A program made the position numbers and the translations under genes. Of a stretch of 18,237 nucleotides of DNA, positions 1 to 10,300 are shown piece after piece. How positions within the stretch are numbered: the first letter of the stretch is position 1; each line of letters begins with the position of its first letter. The notes below the pieces were generated by a model. It was not told the DNA's origin. It made no database searches and saw only the letters and a list, made by a program, of their open reading frames with translations. The DNA comes from Thalassiosira profunda (lineage: Eukaryota > Bacillariophyta > Thalassiosirophyceae > Thalassiosirales > Thalassiosiraceae): NCBI GenBank assembly GCA_036939355.1, contig JALLAP010001022.1:1-18237 (forward strand), written 5' to 3'.

Positions 1-803
1 ACTGTCGATTGGACGCCGCGTCGGTGAAGGATGCCGTCCACGCGTCGCTCCGTCGGCTCAAGACGGACCGCATCGAACTATTGCAAATTCATTGGCCTGA
101 TCGATACGTTCCGGCGTTCGGGATGACGACGTACCATCACGAGATGCGGAGGGACGACGAGGTGCCCATCTTGGAGACAGCGGCGGCGCTGAAGGAGCTG
201 ATCGACGAGGGAAAGGTTCGGTATGTCGGCCTTTCGAACGAGAGTACGTTTGGTGTTTGCCAGTGGATCAACGCCTGCGAACAGCTCGGCATCGTTAACA
301 AGCTCGCGAGCATCCAAAATTCCTATTCACTGTTGGATCGGCGCTTCGATTCGGAGCTGGCCGAGGCGTGCGACTACTACAACATTGGGCTTCTGCCGTG
401 GTCCGTGTTGGCGGGAGGACTGCTGAGTGGAAAGTACAACAAAGTTTGCACGGGGCACGGGATCCCGGCCACGCCCGATTCGAGATTCACTCGGTTCTCG
501 GATTATATGGCGCGGTGGAACCCCAACACGGCCACGCGGGCGTCGCTCCATGCCACCGAGGAGTACGCGCAAATCGCGGAGGATGCCGGAATGACGCCTT
601 CGGAACTGGCAATTGCTTTCATTCGCAGCCGGGAATTTGTGAAGAAGAACGGGTCGGTGATTGTGGGTGCCACGACAATGGAGCAGCTCGCGGAGAATCT
701 GGCGCCATTCGTGGACGGCGCATCTCTGGAACTGGACGAGGAGGTGCTGGCAAAGATTGACGCGATGCACATGAAATGCAGAGATCCGTGCTGCTCCCTT
801 TGA
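1..803 (+). CDS. Aldo/keto reductase, C-terminal part (5' end outside window)
   Basis: NAD(P)H-dependent oxidoreductase of the aldo/keto reductase superfamily, (beta/alpha)8 barrel, probably of the Tas-like branch. The reading frame is open to the left edge, so the first in-window TTG is not a start; about 266 codons are present, ending at TGA 801-803. Visible family signatures are SLRRLKTDRIELLQIHWPDR, holding the active-site His of the Asp-Tyr-Lys-His tetrad (the other three would lie upstream of the window), then the barrel-strand motif NSYSLLDRRFD, the strand PWSVLAGGLLSGKY, and the cofactor-binding end SVIVGATTMEQLAENL. The C-terminus CRDPCCSL is Cys-rich and short. No intron is visible in this part. 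The gene converges on the minus-strand RING gene, 213 bp away; the gap is pyrimidine-rich with no recognised element. Substrate cannot be told from sequence. The family call is firm. Confidence 0.92.
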   Translation, partial: CRLDAASVKDAVHASLRRLKTDRIELLQIHWPDRYVPAFGMTTYHHEMRRDDEVPILETAAALKELIDEGKVRYVGLSNESTFGVCQWINACEQLGIVNKLASIQNSYSLLDRRFDSELAEACDYYNIGLLPWSVLAGGLLSGKYNKVCTGHGIPATPDSRFTRFSDYMARWNPNTATRASLHATEEYAQIAEDAGMTPSELAIAFIRSREFVKKNGSVIVGATTMEQLAENLAPFVDGASLELDEEVLAKIDAMHMKCRDPCCSL

Positions 804-1016
804 GTTGAGTTTTGGTACCGAAAGCGATCTGATTCATAGATACCTATTTGGCGCAACACAGGGAACTGATAAACAGGAGATCGCAATACGACCCACATTG
901 CCACCCTGCTTTGTTGTGTCATGAACCTTTCTTCGTTTCATCTTTTGCCTCATTTGGACCTTCCTTCTCCCTCTCCCGCGCTTCCTTTGAACTTGCACTC
1001 TTGCTGCTCCGAGTTC

Positions 1017-2402
1017 TTACCCTCTACCAATTACTCTCCATCTATCTGTCTCTCTCTTTGCACGCCGCTCGTAGAACGGTCTCATCCACACTGCACCGCG
1101 TTCTTCGGCCTCGCATGTCGATCGTGCAGGGTCGTGGATGTTGTCCTTGCAATACCACTGTTCGGGGAGATTTCGGACCTCCTGGTCTGGCATATCTGGT
1201 GGCAGCATGCGCCATTTGTCGCACGCCTCGCCTGAATTCGGAGGCATATGAGTCCGAAAACAGAGATTCGACATTGAGGACAGAAGCAGTGGAGACTTAC
1301 ATTGAACCCAGACGTTTTCACTGTGATCGTGAGCCCAAGCTGACACAGATTCCCCTTCTCCCAACATTTCATTGAGCTTCGAATGATTGCAAATCTTGTG
1401 GCGATACAATGGCGGATACTTCTCCGCTTCTTTTCTAGCTCGAGCGGTGTACGCCCACGTCCCACCCTCACCCTCACCGAACAAATCACCTGCTTTCTGT
1501 TGACGAATCAAGCCAGGACGCGGATGCAGCAATATTTGCTGGACGTCAAGAAAAATATCAGACAGAGCTGTTTCTGCTCTCCACCCAAAATCTTGGCTGC
1601 GAAAAGCCCCGTCGGGGCAGACGTTAATGTGGAAGAAACCCCTTGGAAATTTGCACGTCGGTGGACCGTATTTTGATTCATACCGAACAACCAGGGGATA
1701 TGCCGCCCCCTGCGACTCGATTTTGCACAGCAGACCCGATATTGGATGACCAATCACATCCACTCTCGTGATTTGGAACACATCAAAATCGTACTCCCTT
1801 CCGCTGTCTTTGCGTTTATGCTCGACCCAGCCACTGCAAAGGTTCGCGTACCGCATGTGATTCGTCTCCAGTCTCATGTTCGATTCCAACTGTTTCACTC
1901 TCTTCTCCATTTTCCTCTCAACCTCCACCACTTTGGCGTCGTACTTTTGTTCCATGTCCCTCATTTTCTGTTCGTACCGCAATTCCATATGCTTTACCAC
2001 TCCCTGAGTGCTCGTGTTGTGCGCGTCCATGTCTTTCCTTTTGCATTCGTAGTCGCACCCAACCACAGCACATGCGACGGTCTTAAAGGGGCATACACCA
2101 TCGTGCCTCCTGAGGTCCTTCACCAAGCCCCTCCAATTGCACTCGTCCTGCGGGCACTTGAAGGGCATCGATTCGACCACGTCCCTCAAACTATAGTTGG
2201 GATTCGTGCCCGTCACAACCACGCGGCAGTTCGGGCATTTTTTATTAAACCCAGGAAGCTGCAACACCTGCGTGATGCACCCCTCGCAAAAGGTGTGGCC
2301 GCATTCTTTCATCGACACCGCATCCTCCATGACTTCGAAGCAAATGATGCAAATGAAGCCGTCCGTCGGGCGGGACGAGAAGAGGCGGGTGGAGTAGCCC
2401 AT
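1017..2402 (-). CDS. RING / TRAF-zinc-finger / coiled-coil / E2-like (UEV-type) / CW zinc-finger fusion protein
   Basis: Predicted ubiquitin-pathway protein of 438 aa after removing intron 1232-1300. The start is the ATG at 2402; an in-frame GTG lies nine codons upstream, preceded closely by TGA. Domains seen: C3HC4 RING at 18-59 (C18, C21, C34, H36, C39, C42, C56, C59); TRAF-type zinc finger at about 83-128 (C83, C88, H100, C104, C111, C116, H128); charged coiled coil about 135-185; UBC/E2 fold about 195-325, with YGPPTCKFPRGFFHINVCPD matching the PPxxxF...HPN region of UBC9-type E2s. Counting from HIN (258-260), the catalytic Cys position is Arg268, so this E2 module should be inactive, as in UEV proteins. 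CW finger at 365-412 (C368, C371, C395, C407; W365, W374, W393), a class known to read histone H3 K4 methylation. The RING implies E3 activity (known for the family); the combined role is inference. It is divergent from the VPS11 gene. Confidence 0.85.
   Translation of the reverse strand: MGYSTRLFSSRPTDGFICIICFEVMEDAVSMKECGHTFCEGCITQVLQLPGFNKKCPNCRVVVTGTNPNYSLRDVVESMPFKCPQDECNWRGLVKDLRRHDGVCPFKTVACAVVGCDYECKRKDMDAHNTSTQGVVKHMELRYEQKMRDMEQKYDAKVVEVERKMEKRVKQLESNMRLETNHMRYANLCSGWVEHKRKDSGREYDFDVFQITRVDVIGHPISGLLCKIESQGAAYPLVVRYESKYGPPTCKFPRGFFHINVCPDGAFRSQDFGWRAETALSDIFLDVQQILLHPRPGLIRQQKAGDLFGEGEGGTWAYTARARKEAEKYPPLYRHKICNHSKLNEMLGEGESVSAWAHDHSENVWVQCKSPLLLSSMSNLCFRTHMPPNSGEACDKWRMLPPDMPDQEVRNLPEQWYCKDNIHDPARSTCEAEERGAVWMRPFYERRAKRETDRWRVIGRG
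1232..1300 (-). other. 69-nt intron inside the CW domain
   Basis: On the minus strand this begins GTAAGTCT and ends AATTCAG. Its length is a multiple of three and it has no stop in frame, so an unspliced reading would hide it. Removing it joins WVQ-C to E-A-CDKWRMLPP, restoring the WVQCxxCxKWRxLP signature of CW domains. That restored motif is the evidence that the intron is real. Confidence 0.88.
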
Positions 2403-2754
2403 AATTTGCAAGCGGTCCGAAAAATACACACCGTCGCCTCAAGGCCAGGTTGCCGTCCCCGACTTCGACCTCGGCGGTACACTCGCTATGCGGGCACTGC
2501 TCGATTGAAATCTGAGAATTGGCAGTCCCTCCTCCCTCCGCCTCCGCCTGCCTTGTCTCCCAGATGAACCCAGGGGAGAGCATACTGGACTCTCTTTGTA
2601 GTTTAGTGTCGAACTAGGTAGGTTGATAGTGTAGAACATCGAGAAGTAAAATAGATTACCCCTCATATAAAAATATTACCCAAGAAATAAGATTACCCAG
2701 CAAAGAAGTTGCAACACACCTCACACACCACTCTTCAACACCGACACCTTCACC
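2403..2754. promoter_or_regulatory. Divergent promoter region between the RING-fusion gene and VPS11
   Basis: About 350 bp separate the two divergent start codons. The half next to the RING gene is GC-rich. The half next to VPS11 is sharply AT-rich (about 2636-2700) and carries the heptamer ATTACCC three times in the same orientation, at 2655-2661, 2675-2681 and 2692-2698 (spacing 20 and 17 bp), with an ATATAA stretch at about 2665-2670. A GTTGCAAC palindrome is at 2708-2715, about 40 bp before the VPS11 ATG. No coding exon is recognised here. Regulatory function is inferred from position and repetition only. Confidence 0.45.
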
Positions 2755-5700
2755 ATGGCGAGCTCCGCGCGGTGGAAGCGGTTCGGCTTCTTCGAACGAC
2801 GAACCCTCGCCCTCCCTCCCCCCGTCGTCCGGGACTTGGTCCCGTCCAAATCTTCCTCCTCAAATTCTCGCGGCGGGGGCGGCAACGCGAATGGGGAGGG
2901 AGCCCTGTCCCCCGAGAATTTGTTCAGGGACGACGGCGAGCCCACCGACGACGACCGGCGGCGGATCGGGCGGGGGGACTACTTCAGCTTTGTGGCGGCG
3001 TCGGGGGTGGGACTGCCCTCTTCTTTGAGCGGAGGGGATGATGGGGAGTTGGGGGAGGAGGTGGGGGCGGTGGCCACCCGGCGGGGGGCGGGGGGGGACG
3101 GCGCCCCGGCCATGAAGGCCGGGCTCGCCGCGCTGCATGGCTCCACGACCGCTCCTGAAGGACGCGGGGCGCAGTCGACCAAAGGCGCCAACACCGCCGC
3201 CACTGTCTTTGGGGGCGGCGGCGAGCTCGTCTTACTGTTCGCGTCGAGCCGCCGCACCTCCAAAGTGCACTGCGTCGACGTCACCGTCCGGTGCACCCCC
3301 GCCAATCCCCACGCGGTGGAGGACCCCACGCCGCCGGCGGGGGGCGCGGCGAAGAGTGAACGGGCGGGGACGGCCGGCCATGCGAGGGGAGGGAGTGCCT
3401 TCGCCTCGTCTTCGGCGGGAAGTGAAAGCGCCGCACCCAACAACAGCAATGTAAGCGCGGCCAACAATCCGGAGGAGCTCGACGGGTGGCGCGGCCACTA
3501 CGATCCCTTCGCCTCCGCCGGGGGAGTCGTTGGTGGAACGAAGAAGGGCGGAAGCAGCAGCGCGACCTCGCCAATGCCTTCCTCGAAAGCGGCCCGGCCG
3601 CCCGCGGGGGCCAAGGGACGCAAAAAGGAGCAGCGCATATTGGACGAGCATTTGGACGCCGACTTTGGTTCCACCGGAGGCGGTGGCGGTGGGGCATTGT
3701 TCGGCGCCTCGCCCTTTGCGGGGGACGGTCCCCCCGGCTCTGCGGAAAAGAAGGCGCGCATCGTGGGATTGGCGGCGTGCACTCGCAACTCCGCCGCATC
3801 CAATAAAGGAGGAGCCAACGGGGGGGAGTCGAACACGCTGTACGTGGCGGCCGTCACCGACGCCCCCGGCGCGAGCGGGGTGGTCGTGCACGCCAACCCC
3901 CACCTCATGCTGTCGTCCCTCCCGCCCTCCTCCGTCCATGCCGCGTCGACGGCATCTAACAAACTGGGCGCCCACTCGTGGTGCTATGCGCCGAGCGGGG
4001 CGTTCGATCGCGCGGCGCACGGGAGCCCCCGATGCGTGACAATTCTTCCCGGCGTCGTCGCCGTCGGCACGGACGCGGGGAGGGTGTTGTTGTACGTGTT
4101 TCGGTGCGACGCCAGGACGGGAAGTGGCAGGGGAGGGAAATTGTCGCTCGTGGCCGAGGTGCCCGCCCCGCGCTCCGGCGGCGGGGGGACGGAGGCAGAG
4201 GAGCGGAAGGACGCCCACTGCGTGAGCCGCGTGGAGTTGATCGGGCCCTCCGCGGAGGAGGAAGACGGAAGCGGCAGCGGCGGCATCCATCGGCTGTTCG
4301 TGGCGTACCGGCGGCGGTGCGTCCCGTCCGCCGCGGAAGGGGAATCGGCCGATCCCGCCGGCGAGACGGCAGCGAACAACGCTCTCAACAACACAGCGCC
4401 TGCCGCGGCGGGACCGTCGGGGGGCGTCTGCTGCTACGACCTGGGGGGATTGCGGATTCCCGGCCGCCACAACGCGCCGCCCCTCCCGTCCAAAGGAGGG
4501 GCCGCGGCCGGCAGCAACAGCGCCCCCGTCGTCTCGGCAAGGTACGATTTGGACGGCCGGGACGTCGGGAGCGGGGGCTTGTGCGACGTGGTCGGAGTGC
4601 CCCCGGCGCTGCCGGGGGTGCGGGCGCGGAGGGCGGCGCACGAGGACGACGCTGGTGAAGATAATGACAATGCAGCGCCCGCCGCCCCCGCAGCCCTCGG
4701 AAAAACGCTCCCCCGCTTCGCCGTCGCGAGACCGGACGGTCTGCACCTCTACGCCCCGTCGGAAAAGGCGGGGGTCTGCCCCGTCGACGGCCCCAAGCTC
4801 GCGATGTGCGCGCTGCCGTCCCCGCCGGCGGTGCATTTGCGACGGCCCGTCCGCCCTCCCATAGTCGGGGAGCCATTGGACGGTGCGGTCGCCGGCGCCG
4901 GGGCGCGGTACGCCCTCGTCGCCGCCACGGACGCCAAGTCGAACCGCGACGCCGTCGACGTGTACGACACGGCGAACAAATTGGTGGGATGCCACGTCCT
5001 CCTCTCGCCCGGCCATCGGGCCCTCCGCGCCGTCGGGCTCTTTTCTCCGCCCGCCGTCCGCGACAGGGCATTAGTGCGGGGAGGACGAACGAGCGCCGCG
5101 GTGTGGACGAGCGGCGGATCGATCGTGACGCTGACGGAGAAGGCGACGCCGGCGAAGGTGGAATTATTGACGCAGAAGCATCTTTATGGCGCGGCGATAT
5201 CGGTGGCGTACGCGGACCCCCAGTCGTTCGGGCCGGAGGACATCACCGCCTTGTATCGACGGCACGCGGAGCACCTCTACCGACGGGGCGAGTTTGCCGC
5301 GGCGATGGACCAGTACATTCTCACCATTGGGAGTTTGGAGCCGTCCCACGTCGTCTTTCGCTTTTTGGACGCGCCCAAGATTCCGCTGGCCGTCCGGTAT
5401 TTGGAGGCGTTGCGGAGTGCGGGATTGGCGGCGGGGGTGCACGACGCGCTGTTACGGACGTGCTACCTCAAGCTCGGCGACGTCGAGTCGGCCTCGAAGA
5501 TCATTCTGGCGGCGGCGTCGGCGTCGGCGGTCCCCGTCGCCCGCCGTCCCGACGGGATGGACGCGCCGTCGGTCCCCGTCGCGCGCCCTCTCCTCGCGTC
5601 GGCCGACGATCCGTCCGAACTCCTCGCGGCCATCTGCTCCCTCGAGCCCCCGCAAGCCGTCGCGGCGCTCGTCGCGCACGGGGTGACGATCGCCCGCGCG

Positions 5701-7289
5701 CTGCCGCGGGAGACGGCCGGGGTGGTGCTGGCGTTGTGCGACGGGAGTTATTCCCCGACGGCCGCGGCGGACGCGGCGGCGGGGCGGAGTCCGCGGGCGG
5801 ACGGCGCGGGGGGCGGGAGCGGGGCGGCGTGCGAGAAGTATCCCATCGGCCTCTTTGCCAATGCGTTCATGTGAGTTTCAGTGCCGCTAAAGTCGCCTGA
5901 CTTTGCGACATTATTTCCTCCTCTCATCCACACTTCCCAATCTCGCAGGGAAAATCCCAAGCTCTTCCGGCTGATCCTGTCGCACTGCCGACGGAACGAC
6001 TGCGTCCTCACGCCCACGCTGCGACGGACGCTGCTCGAGCTGACCCTGGACGAGTGGAACGCCGCGAAGCGCACGGGCGATTTGCAAGTGGAGAAGCTGC
6101 GGCACGACGAGGCGCTCTCGGTGCGTTTTCTTTCGACTTGGTGCTCGCATACAAGTCATACAGAATTGCCTCATCTCACCGCACTCGCCGCCCCTCTGCA
6201 ACACCAAACCCCAACACATGCGCAGATGCTGTCCGAAAACCACGTCGACGACATGGGCGACCACGAAGCCCTGGTGATAGTGCAGGCGGCGCGCTTCGCC
6301 CCCGGCGAAATCCTCCTCTCCGAACGCCTCCGCCTGCTCCCCGCGCTGCTCGACGAGCACGCCCGGCGCGGCGACGCGCGATCCCGGCGGCGGATGCTGG
6401 CGCTGTGCGAGGCCCGGCCCGACGATCCGGACGTGTTCGCGGAGGTCCTGGCGCGGTTCGTGGGGATGGCCGGGGAGCGGTGGGACGGGGTGCGTGCGCA
6501 ATAAAAGTATCTGAGATTGCGCTCCGAGATATTGTCGCCGCCGACTCACAATCGACCCCCCTTTTTTACATTTCGACAGGACGCGCTCCAAGACGAGGCG
6601 AGCGTCCACTCCGAATCCGAAATGGGCGGACTCCTCCACGACATCCACGAGGCCCTTCTCCTGGCGAGGGAAGAGCGCGTCGACGTCCCCCCGGTCCGAG
6701 TACTGCGAATTTTGGCCGGGGAAGGAGCGGGCCGGTTCGGCGCGGACCCTCGCGGTCCATCGTCGGAGGCGACGCACAAGGGCGGCGTGCCGTTGGCGGC
6801 GGCCCTGGACTACGTCGGGGCCGTTTTGGACGATGCGGGCCGGAAGATTCGCCGGCTCCAGGTGAGCAATAATCAGTGCAGCGTGCGTCGCGATAGGATT
6901 GAGGCCCTCCGCTGTTCTAACACTTTCTCCTCACTCCACCTCGACCACAGAACAACGTGGACGAATACACCCGGCGGTGCCGCGACATGGAGTCCGAAAT
7001 CGACGCGCTCCGGTCTCCGGGCACGTCGGCCGCGGACGCGGACGGGGACGGAGGTCGACGGAGCGCCCTCCCGCACGTGGACATCGACGAGATGTACGCC
7101 CGCCTGTGCCGGCGGGAAGGGGCGGAGGGCGGACCGCCGTCCGCCCCGTTTGCCGCGAGGGGCGGCGACGATGCGAGTAGGAGCGAGGCGAGGAAGGAGG
7201 ATTTTTGGAGGGACATGGAGCGCTCGGACGATCCCTTCGAGACGATCTGCTTTTACATGTCGAAAGGGTACCTCGAAGATGATGCGTGA
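2755..7289 (+). CDS. VPS11: Vacuolar protein sorting protein 11 homologue (HOPS/CORVET core), without a recognisable RING
   Basis: Core subunit of the HOPS/CORVET tethering complexes, acting at endosome and vacuole membranes. Five exons: 2755-5870, 5949-6120, 6226-6489, 6580-6861, 6951-7289 (introns of 78, 105, 90 and 89 nt, all GT-AG), giving 1390 aa. Splicing is supported by family motifs continuing across the joins, such as FANAFMENPKLFRLIL. The N-terminus WKRFGFFERR matches the family's WRRFxFFD start of the beta-propeller. The clathrin-repeat alpha-solenoid begins near residue 804, with QKHLYGAAISVAYADP and YILTIGSLEPSHVVFRFLD near 860. Exon 3 has the conserved ALVIVQAARFAPGEILL and MLALCEARPDDPDVF. 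Exon 5 has the coiled coil VDEYTRRCRDMESEIDAL and the family tail DFWRDMERSDDPFETICFYM, but between them there is no Cys/His RING-H2 set. It is about 450 aa longer than typical VPS11, from Gly/Ala-rich inserts in the propeller half. Confidence 0.92.
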
Positions 7290-7343
7290 GGCGATAGTTG
7301 TAATAATTCTACAGTACTGCCTACTATTACATTGTTGACGTTG

Positions 7344-10300
7344 CTATCTATTTGCTTCGCCCCTGAGGTTGCCATTCATCGGCCTGAGATTGTCGTTCGT
7401 AAGGGGCAACGTATCGGACAGCACCAACGAGTTTGTCGACGCGCCCGCCGCCAACGCGCCCGGCCGTCGAATCGGGTTGAAATCCTTCTTGAGCCACACC
7501 TCGTTGGCCAGGCAGTCGCTCGGCGCGTCGCACCACAACCGGACGTCCCACGCCGCGGGCACGTAGTCGTGCAGTTTTAACGCCGCCCGCAGCGTGTCGT
7601 GGTTGAAACCTTTTCCGTCCTCCATTAAAATCACCCAGACGTCGACCCGGACGTCCCAATCCATGGTTCGCAGGACGGCCCACGGGTCGCCCCGGACGCG
7701 CACGATCATGACGTTGACGTGCTCGATTCCCGCCAGCACGTCGTCGAGCCGGATGCAGTCGACCGTGGGCGCGGCGTCGGAGATGATCGTCGCGTCTCCC
7801 ATGGGCTCGGAGGTGGCATCGTCGGCGGCCGCGCTGTGGAACCGGCCCGACGCGTCGTCGAAGCGCAATGCCGGGCCCTCCTTGCAGTACGCGCCGTGGA
7901 CGGTCGTCGCCTTCTTCCCGGAGCGATTCTCCTTCAGCTTGGCGTATTCCGTCGGACTGGCCTCCGTCATAATGGCCGTCCAGTTCATCCCCTTCTCGAA
8001 AAAGTACGACGGGCTGTGCGTGACGCCGTCCCCCGCCCCGATTTCGACGATGGTGCCGCAGCAGTGCAGCGGATTCGTGTAGAAGATTTCGTAGAGCGCG
8101 TCGTCCTCGTTCGACCGGCCCCGCGTCGGCACGTTCTCGTCGATGACGCAGTCCCAGGGACACCGCGCGCCCATCGACGTGGGCGTGGGCGCGTTGGATC
8201 CCGCGACGAGGGCCGCGCCGCCCTGCATGGGAAGGAGGAAGCCGCCCCCGCCCGGGACCGTCTGGTAGGGCAGGACGCCCCCCGGGGCGAGCCCGCCCGT
8301 CGCAAAACCGCAGTGGCAGCAGCAGCATCCGCAGTCTCCGGCCTGCATGGGGATGACGACGCCGCCGTTGCCCTGGTACGTGCCGGTGCCGGGATTCACG
8401 ACGGTGGAGGGATTTGGCGGGCGATGGCCCCAGTTGGGACCGTAGTAGGGCTGGTAGACGACCTTGGGGGTGGAGATTGGGCGGCGGGGCGGGATCCAGC
8501 CGGGCGGGCGGGGACCGCGGGGGCGATTCACGCGCGGCGGCAGCAACGACAAGTCAAGCTAGAGCGAAAGAATCCAAGTGAGCGCAAAGTTTCGATGCAT
8601 ATATCATACGTCTCCTCTCGTTCCTTTCTCTCACCTCGATGATGTTGCCATCCTCATCGATGAGGGGCGGCTTCGGCGGCCTCGGGATGGGTCGCGGTCC
8701 GCGGGGCCCCTTGGGCGGCGCCGCCGGCTTGGGCGTCAAGACCTTGACGGTCGCGGGCGCGTACGTGACCGGCTCGTCCGTCGGCCGTTGCGCGGGAGGG
8801 GGCGTCGGCGTTGGATTGGGATTGGGCAGCAAGGCCTGTTGGCCCGTCTCGACGGTGCGTTGGCTGGGCGCCTCGGTGCGCGCACCGACGGCGTTGAGGA
8901 GGGCAGGGTCGGGCGTCGGCTCTCCGGGAGGGTAGCCCCATCCGACGGGAGCGACGTCCGGGACGCCCCCCGACGTCAGCAGCGCCGGATCGGGCGTGGG
9001 CACGTTTGGGGGGTAGCCCCACGTCAGCTGCGGCGTATCGGGCATTCCGCCCGCCAGCAGAACAGGGTCCGGCGTGGGCACGCCCGGCGGGTAGCCCTAA
9101 TGGGATGCGAGACGTTTATGAGTTGAAATGAGAGGGAGAGCGACAATTGCAAATGCGCTCGCGACGATGCACTTGTACACTCACCCACACCATCGTGTCC
9201 GGAACCCCGTTCAGCAACGCCGGATCTGGCGTCGGCTCCCCGTACGGATAATTCCACTTCAATGTGGTCGGCGCTCCGGCGTCCGGACTGGCCACGGGCG
9301 CCGGCTTCGACAATTGCGACAGTCCCCCCCATTTCAACGTGGTGGGACTCCCGTCGTCGGGCCCCCCGCCGGGCGGGGCCACCTCGACCAACAACGCGGG
9401 ATCGGGGGTGGGCACGCCGGGGGGATAGTTCCACGCCAGGCTCGTGGGGGATCCGTCGTCCTTCGAAAGAAGGGCGGGGTCGGGGGTGGGAACGCCATCG
9501 CCGTAGTTCCACTTGAGGGTGGTTTTGGATCCGTCGTCGATGCCGGCGGGGGCGGGGCTCGGGACCCCCTCGCCGTACTTGAGGGTGGTCCCGCCGCCGT
9601 CGGACTCGAGGGCGAGGCCCCCGAGCGTTTTCGTGGGGACCAAAATCCACCCGGGCTCGTTGCCGTCGAAATTATTTGTGCCGGGCGTTCCCCCGGATAT
9701 GGGGGATATTTTGGGGGTCGTGAGGCTCACCGCCTCGCGGGTCGGGCTCGTCGTCCCCTCGAAGGATGGCGACAGCGAGAAGACGACGGCGCCGTCGAAG
9801 CCGTCGCCGTCCCCGACGTTCCGCCAGGACAGTCCCGTCTTTTTCGTGGCGTCGTCGCCCCCGCTTCGTTTGATACCCCAAAACAATCCCGTCTTTTTTG
9901 TGGCGTCGTCCCCGTCCCCGTCACGTTTGTCTCGAAAACGCCATCCCCCCTCGGCGTCGCCGCCCGGTCCGCCCGCGAGGTGCACCAACAAAAAGATGGC
10001 GACGGAGGCGAGGAGGAAGGCGGGGACGGCGTACTTCTTGGCCAAGAAATCCCCCAACACTTCGACGGGCGAGCGGGGGAGCAATTGATCGTCGTCGTCG
10101 TCGGCGGCGGCCCCGTCCAACGTGGACGCGAGGGCCGCCGTCCGCGCCCAGCGCACCCGTCGCCCCTCCTTTGCCGATTGCGAACCTTTGCCGGAGGAGG
10201 AGGGGCCGCCGCTGTGGGAGAGGCTGCCGGTGGGCCCCGTCGACGATGCCCGCGACGATTCCCGCGCCAGCTTGTCGGACAGGCTTTCATACTGTTCGCG

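Noticed and set aside
1746..2567. 273-codon plus-strand frame opposite the RING-fusion gene
   Set aside because: Its product is a His/Arg/Val-rich mirror of the conserved RING and TRAF finger codons; no domain of its own.
2430..2583. Possible upstream exon of the RING-fusion gene (a frame with CPHSEC)
   Set aside because: It is in a different frame, with a stop just upstream of the RING gene's own frame, and I found no donor/acceptor pair joining it to the RING start.
3232..5016. Long open frame on the minus strand (594 codons) opposite VPS11 exon 1
   Set aside because: It is antisense to a confirmed coding exon, Arg/Gly/Pro/Val-rich with no domain; long antisense frames are expected in such GC-rich DNA.
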